From Trichoplusia ni (lineage: Eukaryota > Arthropoda > Insecta > Lepidoptera > Noctuidae), in the NCBI RefSeq assembly GCF_003590095.1, contig NC_039483.1, positions 6,758,001 through 6,822,000 of the forward strand: a stretch of DNA of 64,000 bases. Reading direction: 5' to 3'. The translations under genes and the position numbers were made by a program. How positions within the stretch are numbered: the stretch's first letter is position 1; every line of letters starts with the position of its first letter. Shown here piece by piece: positions 12,228-24,205 of this stretch. Under the pieces are notes generated by a model. The model did no database searches, was not told the DNA's origin, and saw only the letters and a program-made list of their open reading frames with translations.

Positions 12228-12267
12228 GCTGAGACTTTTCTATCAATTTGAGCCCCAATTTATGCCT
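11345..12267 (-). CDS. NSD: NSD exon with start codon and first half of PWWP1
   Basis: Codes residues 1-294 from the ATG at 12227-12225; the exon itself begins at about 12267. The first 250 residues are serine- and lysine-rich without a fold I recognise. The end contains GDLAWARMGTYPFWPSIV, the core of a PWWP domain (the PWWP-equivalent motif is YPFWPS). The exon ends in phase 1 at a strong GTAAGT donor (11344-11339). The PWWP is completed by the next exon. Confidence 0.9.
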
Positions 12268-12551
12268 CTGACGTAACGAAACAAAACATCGTTACTATCA
12301 GGCAAATCAGCGAATATTTTATGTCAATCTCATATTTATGAGAAAATTACAATGCAGAACGCTACGACAAAGCAATGTTTATCGATGGAAGTCGATTGCA
12401 AATGCTACACTTGGTTTTCTGAAACAAAAGAATCGAAATGAAGTTTCGTTTTTCTACTGAAATAGGTTAATTCAATATTTGAACATAATAACATCATTTG
12501 TATGTGGAAATGGAAAATATTATGAATTATATTATAAAATGTCGACTCACC
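12268..12551 (-). other. First intron and 5'UTR exon donor of the NSD gene
   Basis: Upstream of the coding start, the minus strand carries TTACGTCAG just before 12267, a good acceptor. It also has a strong donor GGAG|GTGAGT with the exon edge at 12551. This suggests a non-coding first exon lying above 12551 and an intron of about 283 bases (12550-12268). The chosen ATG at 12227 begins MDESEDNLSSEDL and is the first ATG in the long frame. The transcription start cannot be read from sequence. Confidence 0.55.
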
Positions 12552-13938
12552 TCCACTTTATACTGCTCCGTCGCGTCAGTGATTGCAATTTGCACAAGAC
12601 AAATCGTCAGATTGGCGGTCTCCTTGGTGCATAATTGAACCACAGTACATCGAAAACTTAATATCCTTTTTCTTACAACGATGTTTCTAGGTATAATTGT
12701 TTCAACACTAGTTATAGATAGGTATTATAACACACAAACAGGAATATTAACTATAATCAACAGCGTACAAATATCGTATGAGCAAAGTCCTAATTTGTTA
12801 CGAGAAAGCACCCAGTAACACAGTCAAACACGCGCCATCATAATTTCATACACGAATATTGGCGTTTCCCGTCCACCGCTAGTATCACTACTTAGTCCAC
12901 AAACGCTATCACTAATTATCTAACAAATAAAACTGTAAACTTAAATTAAAACTATTTTATATTAAGAATTACAAATGAAAATAAGTTCCGCCACAGAAAT
13001 ACCGACGCTCAGTGCCGCGAAAACACATGAATACATCGTTTATGTGTGCGTGAAAATACAACGAGAATTTTTGTATCAGGACACACACATTTAAAGTAGT
13101 TTCACACAGTTCAATGGCTTCGCTAATCACACTGTTTTACCGACTTTTTCAAAATAGTTCGTTTTCAGAGATCCGTACTAAATATTATCTTAAAGTTTTA
13201 TCAAAAAGCGGAAAATAATATTATAAAAACTTATTATTGCTGTAAAAAGTATAGAGATGGGAAATAAGTTCAAACATTTTTGAATTGAAAAATCTGTTTT
13301 AAGCCAGAGGTTTGATGAGTTCAACATTTTTAACTAAGCACAATTCTAAAACATCAGAGCCCAATGAATAAAATTATTCTTTAATTTAAGCACAAAAGAC
13401 GAATAAAACAGGAGAAGAATGCTTTGTTGTGCTGGTACTTCCAATATTACCTTCAAGATTCAAAAGAATAAATTTTCGTTTATCAGTATATGCTTCATTT
13501 ATTTAATCATTTTATTTATGTACACATAGTAGATAACACCAAATATAACCTTAGCAAACAAACTATTCAAATAATAATATACCTATGTGCTATACTGAAC
13601 CACTATCATTCAAAATGTTAAGTGGTCCTTCCATGTTTGTTATCGAAATACTAACACAAAATATTTTATTACTATTTAATAATCTGTTTATTTTCCTATT
13701 AATACGTTTCAACTTACCTAAATATGCAGTGGAATTCAATTATATATTTTTTAATTTCTCCTTTAATTTAATAACTAATAACCAGGGATCATTATCAGCT
13801 GTAAGCTTAACTTTTTGTATCTGTGTATCACTGTCATTGTCATTTTGCCAATTCTATTTCGAATGTCACTGTACCGCGACGAGTCAAGACGTCAATCAAC
13901 TCAATTTCCTCAATAAATTACAAACAAAATAATTGAAG
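12552..13938. promoter_or_regulatory. Shared 5' region between NSD (-) and EMC6 (+)
   Basis: The two genes are divergently transcribed, with about 1.4 kb between the NSD first-exon donor and the EMC6 start codon. No other gene is visible. The interval presumably contains both promoters and the NSD 5'UTR exon. I see no TATA box or motif I would assign. Head-to-head layout of two housekeeping genes suggests a bidirectional promoter, but this is inference. Confidence 0.45.
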
Positions 13939-14068
13939 ATGTCGGTGGTTAAACTAAAAGATAATAAACCGGAGCCCACACCTTACAGTGAGGCTGCCCT
14001 GAGGAATAATGCTGTGGTTGTCGAATATTGTCGGACCTCTATGGCTGCTTTATCTGGATCCACCGCAG
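13939..14068 (+). CDS. EMC6: EMC6 exon 1
   Basis: 43 codons plus one base, from ATG to ...SGSTA|G. The cytosolic N-terminus and first helix start here. Donor CAG|GTAATG. Confidence 0.94.
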
Positions 14069-15482
14069 GTAATGTATTTTAACTTAACCTTGTTTTTACT
14101 TAAACTCCTTGCGGGTTGACTTTAGAAACGGGCTGCACGAATTACTGGGTGTTTTTGGTTTTAATAGATCGGCAATGATGCCCCGAGTTATAATATAAAG
14201 TGTGGGTATTCTTTAGTAATCGGCTGCATTCATAGGAGTGTGGGGATGGGGGGAGGGGGGAGGGGTGGTGCCCAGGATATACCCCCTAAAGGGAAAAGAT
14301 GCGGAAACGTATATTTTTTGAGATTTTTTGAAATTTAGTTTTGAGGTTAGGAGTGTCAAAACGGTGTTATTGGTTCGGTCGACGGAGCCCCGCTTCGCGG
14401 GGCTCCTACTTCTGGGTGGTTTAAAAATAAATAACCACTTCTAACCTAACCTGTCCATGTCGGGGTGCGCCGAGTCGGGGTGTTAACTATGATGATGGTT
14501 CTAGATTTAGTTTTATACATTTCAACATTTTACATAAATTTCAATTTATATGATAATCATCATAACAATTTAGAAAAATCAAAATACGAAAACACGGAAC
14601 ATAAACAATCGCGAACGAAAAGCGAATGAACTAAATGAACTATTGGAATGTAATTACACTCTTTGACAGTTGAGTGACACTTCAATATGACGGTTAGAGT
14701 GAGAAAACACTAGTTTTTGCCATACATTATAAAATTTTCTGTTTCATTTTTGAGAATTAACCTCAAAACTTTAATTTAAGATTTCTCAAAAACTACACAT
14801 TTCCGCACAAAAACACTTTAGGGTTGACTTTAGAAACGGGCTGCACGAATTACTGGGTGTTTTTGGTTTTAATAGATCGGCAATGATGCCCCGAGTTATA
14901 ATATAAAGTGTTTTTGTGCGGAAATGTGTAGTTTTTGAGAAATCTTAAATTAAAGTTTTGAGGTTAATTCTGGTTATTTATTTTTAAACCACCCAGAAGT
15001 AGGAGCCCCGCGAAGCGGGGCTCCGTCGACCGAACCAATAACACCGTTTTGACACTCCTAACCTCAAAACTAAATTTCAAAAAATCTCAAAAAATATACG
15101 TTTCCGCATCTTTTCCCTTTAGGGGGTATATCCTGGGCACCACCCCTCCCCCCTCCCCCCATCCCCACACTCCTATGAATGCAGCCGATTACTAAAGAAT
15201 ACCCCTAAGTAGATTTTTCAAATGAAATTGACAAAATCTACCAATTTTCAAACACCTTAACATTGTTTTTCAGGTGTGCTCGGCCTAACAGGCCTCTACG
15301 GGTTCATATTCTACGTGTTCGCAGTGGTTAGCCTCTGGGTAATGTTCATGGTTAAGACTGGACCGAACTGGAGCAAGTACTATGTATCACGACAGACTCT
15401 TTTGACTAATGGCTTCTTTGGTGCTCTATTCACTTATGTATTATTCTGGACATTTATATATGGAATGGTTCATGTTTATTAA
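13939..15482 (+). CDS. EMC6: ER membrane protein complex subunit 6 (EMC6), two exons
   Basis: Subunit of the EMC insertase, which inserts tail-anchored and multipass membrane proteins in the endoplasmic reticulum. Exon 1 is 13939-14068 and exon 2 is 15274-15482 (stop at 15480). They join at phase 1 as CCGCAG|GTAATG ... TTTTTCAG|GTGTGC to give about 112 residues. The product starts MSVVKLKDNKPEPTPYSEAA. It contains the family-diagnostic YCRTSMAALSGSTAG followed by LGLTGLYGFIFY. Two hydrophobic helices are visible, and it ends TYVLFWTFIYGMVHVY. Length and C-terminus match animal EMC6 closely. The start is the first ATG and keeps the usual N-terminal length. It is head-to-head with NSD. The only intron is almost wholly an inverted-repeat element. 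Confidence 0.96.
14113..15204. mobile_element. Nested inverted-repeat (foldback) element filling the EMC6 intron
   Basis: Three repeat relations are visible. Outer inverted repeat: 14204-14437 pairs with 14971-15204, 234 bases each and close to identical. Inner inverted repeat: 14753-14820 pairs with 14904-14971 (68 bases). Direct repeat: 14113-14202 equals 14821-14910 (90 bases), and its second copy forms the loop of the inner hairpin. Each outer arm carries a small perfect hairpin (14384-14406 and 15002-15024, stem GGAGCCCCGC). There is no coding capacity and no clear target-site duplication. The element makes up about 1.09 kb of the 1.2-kb intron. It could be a Foldback or Helitron-like non-autonomous element; the class is unresolved. 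Confidence 0.85.
15274..15482 (+). CDS. EMC6: EMC6 exon 2
   Basis: Completes the split glycine codon and reads VLGLTGLYGFIFYVFAVVSL, then WSKYYVSRQTLLTNGFFGAL and the conserved end YGMVHVY before TAA. Both membrane segments are in this exon. Confidence 0.95.
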
Positions 15483-15614
15483 TGTAATTCTAATATTTCT
15501 AAGTGTATTTATATTGTATAATTTTAGAGGGGTAAATCAATGTATGATTTAAAAAGATTTACTTGATTATCATGTCTATGGTGAAGCTGTTTGTTTTATT
15601 GGACTTAAATACAG

Positions 15615-15660
15615 AATAAAGTTACACCCTACAATGTTTTATTTTGTTTAGAGTGGGGTT
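15615..15660 (+). terminator. EMC6 polyadenylation signal
   Basis: AATAAA at 15615-15620, about 130 bases after the stop, is followed by a GT/T-rich stretch (GTTTTATTTTGTTTAGAGTG) fitting a downstream element. Confidence 0.7.
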
Positions 15661-15936
15661 CAATACAAATACATTCTTAAAAGCCTGATAGGCCAAAACA
15701 AGAATTGAGGTAGAAAAAAAGACAAGTTTTTAGCTTGGTTTTATTCACAGAGTACATTCTGATATACTGTAAGTTTCATTCTTTGGGATCGAAAGTGAAA
15801 CAAACAAGTCCAAAGTGTTTGGGTTGTGTTATTTGATTGCAGAGGTTCTATGGCCATCTTTCAGCTTCAACATCATATTACCTTCACATTTTATTTATTT
15901 ATTTAAATAATTATTATATTGCATTGTCATGTGACA

Positions 15937-16316
15937 TATACACTGTGATTTTTTTGTTGTCTTACAATAGCAGCCCAGTTCATGTATCCAATGACTAGAA
16001 CACATTCATGGTAAAAATTATAGGTACTTATGAGATTTGAATAAATTTAAAATACAATTTTTATTCAATATTATGATGCAATTCGTAGTTTTTTAGAAAC
16101 AGCTCTGTTGCGAGCGCGGTCCGAGCCTTGTAACAATGGTGAGGGCGCGTTTTTATCATTTTTAAGAGTATATTTCAGATTTCTCTTATTTAATTTTTCT
16201 TCATACCTATTATCTTAGTTGATGATAAAAAAATAATAATCGCGCCTAGGGGTTATTTTACGTTAGATACATGAACTGGGCTCCTTTTGTAGATGACTAA
16301 AAAATCACCGTGTATA
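15937..16316. mobile_element. TIR MITE, copy 1
   Basis: 380-bp element bounded by TATACACTGTGATTTTTT and its inverse AAAAAATCACCGTGTATA. The terminal inverted repeats extend about 50 bases (AGCCCAGTTCATGTATC inward). It has no ORF. The same element recurs at 57420-57846. TA or TATA at the ends fits a TA-targeting DNA transposon group (Tc1/mariner-like or similar). Confidence 0.85.
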
Positions 16317-16935
16317 ATTAGGAAATAAAACCAAAAGACCAGTATAATGGTTAATTTATATTAATATATCAATCAATAAATAATTATATTATAAATGTGA
16401 AAATTTGTGTGGATGAATTTATGGATGTCTGTTACTTTTGCAAGCAAAAACTACTGAATCAATTTAAATGACTTATGTGAAGAGTTTATAGACAAAATAG
16501 TGAAATTACTACAATCAAAATTAGTAATTAATTTAAACCCAAATTTGATAAAAATAAGTTCCTCAATAAATGGGCTATATAACACAGTTTTTTTTAATCA
16601 TTTGTTAGCACATTCAAACAAACACTATTCATCTATATAATATTAGTATTTGGTGTATTAAGTTATTATAATAGAGTAATGGAATAAAGTGGTTACTATA
16701 ATACAATCTTTTATTTTGGTCATCATATTTGATCTACCTAACCTAGTTCTAGATAAAGAGTAAAGAAAGGCCTTTCCATTTTCCTGCTATTTTTAGGTAT
16801 CCTATTAGGCGTTAGGCGCGTCGCTCACTGGTAAGTCGAGGCACGGTTGCGACGGGCTCGCATTACGGTCGAGGCGTTGTCTCTATGTAGAGTTGAGGTG
16901 ACGACGGGCAAATCTTTATCTATATATACTTATTA

Positions 16936-17190
16936 TACTTACTAATATATAAAGCTGAAGAGTTTGTTCGTTTGAACGCGTTAATCTCAGGAACTACTGG
17001 TTCAAATTGAAAAAAATGTGTTCAATAGACCATTCATCAAGGAAGGTTTTAGGCTATATAACATCACGCTGCAACTAATAGAAGCGAAGATACAATGGCG
17101 GCCAAATGTGGCAAAAACGGCGAAAAAATATTCATCTTCGAGGGCTTCCGTTCAAAAATTCCTAACTTACCTATATCTTCTAACCGAACG
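16936..17190 (+). mobile_element. Helitron-like non-autonomous fragment, copy 1
   Basis: Starts TACTAATATATAAAGCTGAA-GAGTTTG and continues GAACTACTGGTTCAAATTGA and GACCATTCATCAAGGAAGG. This aligns with the element at 36184-36443 but lacks its 3' end. The class assignment rests on the 3' end of the other copy. Confidence 0.5.
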
Positions 17191-17237
17191 AAGTAGCATA
17201 ATAGTGAGAAGACCTGTCGATCATAGTCTTTTGACTG

Positions 17238-17475
17238 GGCTGTTGGTCTAGTGGTTGGTGGCCGTGACTGCTATAACGGAGATCGTGGTTTCGATTCCCA
17301 CCCGATACAAATGTTTGTGTGACGAGCAGAGCACGATCATTTGTACTTTGTCTGGGTGTAATTATTAAGTATGTACCTATACGTATAAATATCTTTAGTA
17401 GTTGTCTAGTACCTACTCATAATATAAGCTTAGCTTAGTTTGACACTAGATGGCGTTGTGTAAAAGTTGTGGAAA
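17238..17475 (+). mobile_element. tRNA-derived SINE, family B
   Basis: Head GGTCTAGTGGTTGGTGGCCG (A box) and GTGGTTTCGATTCCCACCC (B box), then TCTGGGTGTAATTATTAAG and a tail ending CACTAGATGGCGTTGTGTAA. Related copies lie at 26.03-26.32 kb and 31.45-31.66 kb. Confidence 0.75.
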
Positions 17476-17619
17476 GAAATTACTAGTAAACATACCTATT
17501 TGCGCATATAGCAGTCAAAGAAGACTCAATCACACGTTTTAAGGAAGGTCCCGATTTTGTTATTGACTTGTCCCAATAACAGATGATTCGGGTCTGACGT
17601 AAGTACCCTTGCCTCAATC

Positions 17620-17670
17620 ATTTCATATTCCGCATAATGTAACGGAGTGTTCACATTATGCGAAATAGGA
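17620..17670. other. Perfect 10-bp-stem hairpin
   Basis: CGCATAATGT (17631-17640) and ACATTATGCG (17653-17662) form a hairpin with a 12-base loop. The flanks extend the pairing imperfectly. Unknown role. Confidence 0.6.
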
Positions 17671-17928
17671 TCTCTGTAACAATGTGTGCCAGTTCCAATA
17701 AGGATAAGACAAGTTATCACCTCTTTGCTTTTTTTCTTATGTTTTCCAGCTGCTGTCAGAGGGCCCACTATAAGCAGCTTTTTGTTTTGCATTGTGGCGT
17801 TGACGGTCTACTCTCTCGCTGGAGTGCTAGTCCCATGTTGTGCATTATTAACAAGAGTCACTTTAATCCAGGTCACCTCTTTTTTTTAATAAAGTTTATT
17901 TATTGGTAATGTTGTTTTTCAGCACTGG

Positions 17929-18110
17929 CCATACCCACTGAGCGCGACGTATCGGTAGCTAGATCCCCGCACAGGACAAGCATTTGTATCATTCACAAAT
18001 GCTTGTCCTGAGTCTGGGTATCTTTGTGCATGTGACTTGAATGTTTGTAAGCCCCCTCCCGCTCCACAACGATTAAATACCTTAACGAGTCGTTTCTTCA
18101 TTCTTTTTTT
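17929..18110 (+). mobile_element. SINE family A, 5'-truncated
   Basis: Starts inside the head (CCCACTGAGCGCGACGTATC) and keeps GACAAGCATTTGTATCATTC, TTGTCCTGAGTCTGGGTATC and GTGCATGTGACTTGAATGTT. The A box is lost. Confidence 0.7.
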
Positions 18111-18372
18111 TTCAATCAAACTCTTGGTCTATAACCTCACGAGCTTAGATAGTAAAGCGACTGGTACTTTAAGCTGTGACCCCTGAATTTGTTTCGACAT
18201 TTCTTCTCAGGGTAGTCAGATAGGAAATGTCGACTCCAGCAGCGTTCCCAAAAAAAAAAGACGTGTAAAAGTGATGATATATCCCACCTATAGGATAAAT
18301 GATTTCATTCCAGCCAGGAGTCTCAGACTTTATTCTTTTTCCATTTCCATATCATAAAAATGTAACCGGATC

Positions 18373-18415
18373 GCTCGCCTACTCAAGAATTACAAGGATT
18401 CTCGAGTGGGCGAGC
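18373..18415. other. 18-bp-stem hairpin
   Basis: GCTCGCCTACTCAAGAAT and ATTCTCGAGTGGGCGAGC are inverted repeats with two mismatches and a 7-base loop. It stands alone, with no obvious mobile-element ends. Confidence 0.55.
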
Positions 18416-19265
18416 TCGCTTTAGTTCACATGAAGCTATTAAAATAGTTCAAAGTCGCTCAGAGTGGTGGCCACAGCTCTTAATTACTAAAGAACGTATC
18501 GATCCGAGTATCGGAGTACAAACGAGCAAACTGCAACCCACGTTATTTCAAGACGGTTAGTTTAGGAATGTGTGGCCACAAGGGCGACGGTACCACTGTC
18601 CAAATATTTATACGTCCTGCCTAACGTGATATCGGCAGCCTCTTTAAGTCTCGTTTGAAAAGGGAAATGTTAATAAGCCCAACTCCAAGTGCATAAGCCC
18701 AACCCCATATGAATAGAAGTGCATGTTTTTAATTGACAGCAGGTCATTGATATGCCGAATGGACAGTGTTGGTGAGAGCACCCAGCGTTGTGAATCGCCA
18801 GCGTTAATTGTTTCGGTATCGGAGCAAGTACTGTCCACAAAGACCTCAATGCTCCGACCGTCGAAAAAACAGGTATTCCATTTGCAGAGTCCTTAAGGGA
18901 TTATATATTTTCGGTATGACAAAAAGACTGATAAGAAACGAACCTATCTAAAATTCTCATGTCCCGGTGTACGTAATTGAACTTTTCCGAAACGGCTCGA
19001 CCGATTCTCATGAAATTTGTGTGCATGTTGGGGAGGTCCGTTTTTACATACCCCTAAGTAAGAGCATTTTTCATCTAAGTGCCTAAGTGTGCTATCTATT
19101 GCATTGTAGTAATAGATATAGTTATAGCTCAAAAGTGAATTTTCTGGCCCCAACTGCATCTGAGCGGCCCCCAGGGTAAATTGCCGCAAGTTAGAAACAC
19201 GCAACTTTTGATCGCCATCCCTGAAACACTCACGTCAAGTCTCTGACTATAATTAGTGGCTTTAT

Positions 19266-21592
19266 TCAATAATTGAACGAACGCACAAATAAAAAAACTA
19301 AACGTGAAAAGCAAAATATAGAATTAAAAATAGATAATAATATAATATCCACCCCGAAGCAAGTTGCAAATGTTTTTAATAGCTTTTTTTCGTCTGTTGG
19401 ACAGCAGCAGGCAAGTAGTGAGTCTAGCGAACACACAGGTACAAACGTACAAGTCCTATGTCCCATTGAAAACACCTTCTTTCTTCGACCTGTAGATCCT
19501 CAAGAAGTATACGATCTAATAAGAAACTTAAAGAGTAAAAAAAGCTGCGGCATTGACGAACTCCCACCCTTCATTAAAGCAATGTTCTAAAGAATTAACA
19601 CTCCCATTTTACTTGCTGTTAAATCAGTCTTTTGAAGAAGGAGTATTTCCTGACAACTTAAAAAAAGCAATTATAAAACCCATTCATAAAAAAAACTCTA
19701 GAACTGACCCAAATAATTACAGACCCATAGCACTCTTGCCAACTGCCTCAAAAATTTTTGAAAAGGCGATGTGTAATAGGGTTTACTCATTTTGTGAAAA
19801 ATATAAAACATTTCATGAATCACAAAATGGCTTTAGGAAAAACCGTTCCACTACGTTAGCAGTATATAAATATATTCAGGAAGTCTTAAACATTATAGAT
19901 CACAAGGAATACGCAATAGGCATATTACTTGACATGTCAAAGGCATACGACAAAGTTCAATACAACATTTTATTAAATAAACTATATGGGATGGGCATAC
20001 GCGGTAGAGCACATGAATGGTTTAAATCCTATCTACAAAACCGAGAACATCTAGTGGAAATTGAACATTTTGACCACAATAGTAATGAGATAAGGAACAT
20101 CCGCTCTGACAGAGAAATCATCAACGCGTCAATACCACAGGGTAGTGTCCTCGGGTGTCTGTTGTTCCTCATCTACATTAACGACCTGCCCAAAAGTATA
20201 CCAGTACCCTGTGTGTTGTTCGCCGATGATATTTCTCTATTAACTTCATGTCTTAACAATAGTAACTTAAATGAAAAGCTAGAACAATTGCTTACTGCCA
20301 CAATAACTTGGATGAATAAACATAACTTGGAAATTAACTACTCTAAAACTAAGATAATGACCTTCTATCCACCTCAAAAAATACCACTTAATATAGATTT
20401 TACATATGAAAATAATAAAATTGAAGTTGTAAAGGAATTTAGTTTGCTCGGCCTCAACATAGATACTCACGTTAGTTGGAAATCCCATATTCAAAAACTT
20501 AAATCTAAATTATCTACATTTTCTTATGCTCTTTCTGAAACAAAAAAGACTACAGACCTTCAAACTGCACTTGCTACTTATTACGCTTTTGCATTTTCGT
20601 GGTTAAACTATGGTGTCACCTTGTGGGGAAACAGCACAGATGCACCATCATTATTCACCCTGCAAAAAAAGCTTATAAGGATATTAGTAAATATAAAAGA
20701 TACAGACAGCTGCAAACCTCATTTTATAAATTTAAAAATTTTGACTCTCCCTTGCATATATATTTTAGAGACATGTAAGTTTGTTAAAAAACACCAAGAA
20801 TTTTACACAACGAGAGAAAATAAACAAACCAAGTATGTGTTAAGGCACAAAAATAGACTAAACTTACCACAATCGAGATTAAAGATGCATTCAACTAGCC
20901 CATATGTCATGTCTATAAAAATATTTAATAAATTACCCGAACATATAAAGAAAGAAGATAAGCTTAATGTTTTTATTCATAAATTGAAACAATTATTACT
21001 ACAAAAAAGCTACTATCACATAAATGAATATTTAAACGACAATTTTTAGCAACATACCTGCCTATAAAAACAAAGACATTTTTAAATTAGAAGACGGCAC
21101 AAAGACATTTACATAAAGACATTGACTAACATTGACTAGATTGATTTTTTTTTTTTTTATTGTTACGACATTTCAATTATTTTGACATTTATTTAATATT
21201 TGACAAGTATTTGACATGTTTTATTTTTTATTATAATTTGAATTACAATTGACATTGAATAATTTATATATTTTAGAATATTTATATGAATTTATAATTT
21301 TGCATGTAAGTATTTTGAAAATAATATATACACAACAATCATATATGTACCATTTATATATATTTAATATTTAATTAAAATACTGCAATAATAAGACAAA
21401 CTTGTAATTTGTAATGCGTAAGTGATTCGAATTGTCTAATTACCTTTTAGTATTTAACATTGAAAGTTTTCATTCCTCCTCTCTCCTACGATTGCCGTGC
21501 CCGACAGGGTCCATGATTGTTACCACTATATTTAAGATCTATATTACATTGTGGAGTGCAATAAACGTATTGAGTATTGAGTATTGAGTATT
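19266..21592 (+). pseudogene. 5'-truncated, frameshifted non-LTR retrotransposon (LINE)
   Basis: The coding remnant spans 19273-19590 and continues in another frame at 19553-21049. The frame change falls after KKSCGIDELPP near 19565, so about one base was lost or gained. Reverse-transcriptase motifs are intact: NNYRPIALLPTASKIFEKAM, NGFRKNRSTT, LLDMSKAYDKV, IPQGSVLGCLLFLIYINDLP and the catalytic FADD. The endonuclease and ORF1 are missing (5' truncation near 19266). An AT-rich 3'UTR follows, with CAATAAA and a tail of ATTGAGT repeats (21568-21592). The protein resembles the element at 46.6 kb, so they share a clade (CR1/Jockey-like, not resolved). Not functional. Confidence 0.88.
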
Positions 21593-21599
21593 AACTTCT

Positions 21600-24050
21600 A
21601 ATGATTTTAATAGTTATTTTGTTCAGTTTGTATTAATAAAAAGCATATATAAAAAGTGTTTTAATATAAAATACGTCATTTATTAGTCACATATTCCATA
21701 CAAAAATAAAGATAAAGAAAAATATTTTTAACAGAAAACCCCAGGTACCCCTAAAATTTTTGACCGTAGCAACCGTAACATAACCTCGATTAAAAACATA
21801 AAAGAAGTATCTAAAGAAATATCCATACTTCTTTTCTTTTTTCCTTCCTGCATGTAAAATGATAAAATTCTTCTTGCTCTTCATTTCAAGTAGAAAAATA
21901 GCAATCAAGACACGTGTAATTAAAACATCAGAGTCTGAACGTTTCGGTCCAGTGTGAAATATAATATGAATGGGCGTCACTCGTCTGTCGGGGTTTTCAT
22001 TTGAAACGATTGGGGTTTTCATAACAGCTTTTTTTTCAGATTGTTATTAATGGGAAAATGGAGGTACTTTTTCATTGTTTTTAAAACCTGCGATAGAATT
22101 TTCGAATTTTCATTCTTGCATTTTTTTTCGCCAATGCATTTTTGTTTTGCATTTTTGCGAAATACAGGTATAGTTTATATATTTACCCCTTTTATATATT
22201 CAAAATGTACAATGGCGGACTTAACGCCTAAGTGCTTCTCTACCAGCCAACCAAAAGGGTGATGCAGAGATATCAAGAGATAGTTAACATTGTAATATGG
22301 AGATTAATTTATATCTGATAGAAATAACACTATTTAATCTAGCACAGATTTGGAGTTCCGTACAAACAACAATCTAATTTAAACGATTCCATTCTTCGCT
22401 TTGGGTACGGAACCCTTGCTATGCAAGATTACTGTTTATATAAATGAAATAGCCTGCAAATTATAACATACCCCTTAAATTAACTGCTCAGATCCATTAA
22501 TTTCCTTGAGTTTCTTGTCCGATGACACCACAAAAGGGTAAACGGTCTGGTTTGGCTAAGCTCCCGATGTCATTAATTACTCCTGCAAAGCCTGTTTCAG
22601 TCAGAGGGAATGTGTAGAATTCTCTTTAACATTTAGTGTTAAAACTGCCAGTCATTGTTTACTCTGCATCTTTGGGTATTAGAATGCAAGAAAATGACCG
22701 ACAAATATAGATTTGTACTAAAATTTTCAAGGGATCTCAAAAATTATAATCAAAACTCATTTATTCAAATTAGGCTACTAAGAAGCACTTTTTGAAGGTC
22801 AGATTACATTAGACCGCCCAATTGCGCAATCCCTTCATCGCTTCCTAGGTGCTTTTGCTGTGAGAGAAGAAACGGCGCAACAAACTCCCCAGCAGCACAC
22901 TTCTTTCCGTTTACAATTTTATTGTTATATACTTAGCACAATAACAAAATAGGTGTAGGTGCCATCTAAGGCATGTAGCTAAGTATATTTTTCTAATCGC
23001 TAACGATAATACATAACACCTATATCTTCAATTGGAAATACATGCACCAATCAAATCACATATCAACCTCTTACTAAACGACACAAACAAAAAAAAGTAT
23101 AAACATGAAATGTTTTTATCGTCGCTTCCAAAGACCTCTATTAGAAGTAATGTCGTGTTGCTACCCAAACGCCTCATCGTTTCCGTATTTAAGGTACTTT
23201 TACTAGAGAGGTAAAGATGAATGACCAAGTGATCATCATAATTCAAGAACTTTTTTTTGTCGAATATTGATTATATTCCCGTGGATTGAAACACACATTT
23301 CAATCCGGAAAACAAAAAAAGAAAAGGCTGGTCGGGACGCAAACGTAAAGAAATAAAAATACTTAAGTAGGTACTCAGAAAAATATGTTCAGCAGTGGAC
23401 CGCGATGGGCTAAATTGATTGATTGATACAAAAAAAATATCCAGGACATCAAAAAAGAACCCCCAAATTCCTTTCATTTTCATCTTTGACGCTACTGTGA
23501 CACTCACATCCCTAGTTACGGACAAGGGTCAGCGCACTTGACCTTACAATACAAAGGAACATTATCCTGTGACCTTAAGACTGCTCTTATTATTTCAGTT
23601 CCAAGGGACCCGCTACCACCACTTAAACTAACACTATGCTAATTGAACGAGCGGGATAGAACACTGCAGAATGTAGAACGTTGTCTCGCTCACACAGCTG
23701 TAACAGTTTTACTTTGGGACATGGTACCGGGGTTCTATATTGCGATATAGGTTATGAGAAACCGATATACGAGATTTCTTCGTGCAAATTAGTTTTCTGG
23801 ACAAACGGTTGGTAATCGTGGTGGAAGCTAGCGATGTGTGCGAAACGTTTTTGTAGTCGATTTGATATTAGAAGTGTGTTATATATGATTGAATTTACTG
23901 GGTAGGAATATTGGAGTATTTAGGCTGCATTCTGGCTGGGTTCTGTTGTGTACTTTTTGATAACTATTTTTAATTTCATGGTGTTTTCAAATTATTTGCA
24001 TTATACTAAAAATCATTGACTGTCGGCTGTCACATATTTTCTTAAATATA
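21600..24050. other. Gene-free interval 1
   Basis: No supported gene. AT-rich sequence with small pieces of dispersed repeats: GGTACGGAACCC near 22400-22430, and CAGTGGACCGCGATGGGCTA with TTGATTGATTGATA near 23395-23430, a common lepidopteran SINE end. Short open frames here show no domain or splice support. Confidence 0.5.
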
Positions 24051-24065
24051 TATAATGGCAAGATA

Positions 24066-24205
24066 TTCTGTTTAAATTGCTATTCAGCCCTCTTCTCTCC
24101 TCTCCTAACTTTAACGTATCCGGCACGGTCCATATTGTATCTTTAACTTATTTTTAACCATTGTTGTAACATAATTATTGCCATGAATAAAATATTTACT
24201 GTTGA
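24066..24205 (+). mobile_element. Solo LINE 3' end
   Basis: AATTGCTATTCAGCCCTCTT ... GGCACGGTCCATATTG ... GCCATGAATAAAATATTTAC resembles the 3'UTR of the 19-kb LINE (CCCGACAGGGTCCATGATTG) and the solo end at 26.3 kb. It has no coding part, as expected from extreme 5' truncation. Confidence 0.45.

Noticed and set aside
17238..17320. tRNA gene candidate
   Set aside because: Good B box but no 7-bp acceptor stem, and it continues into a SINE body shared with other copies.
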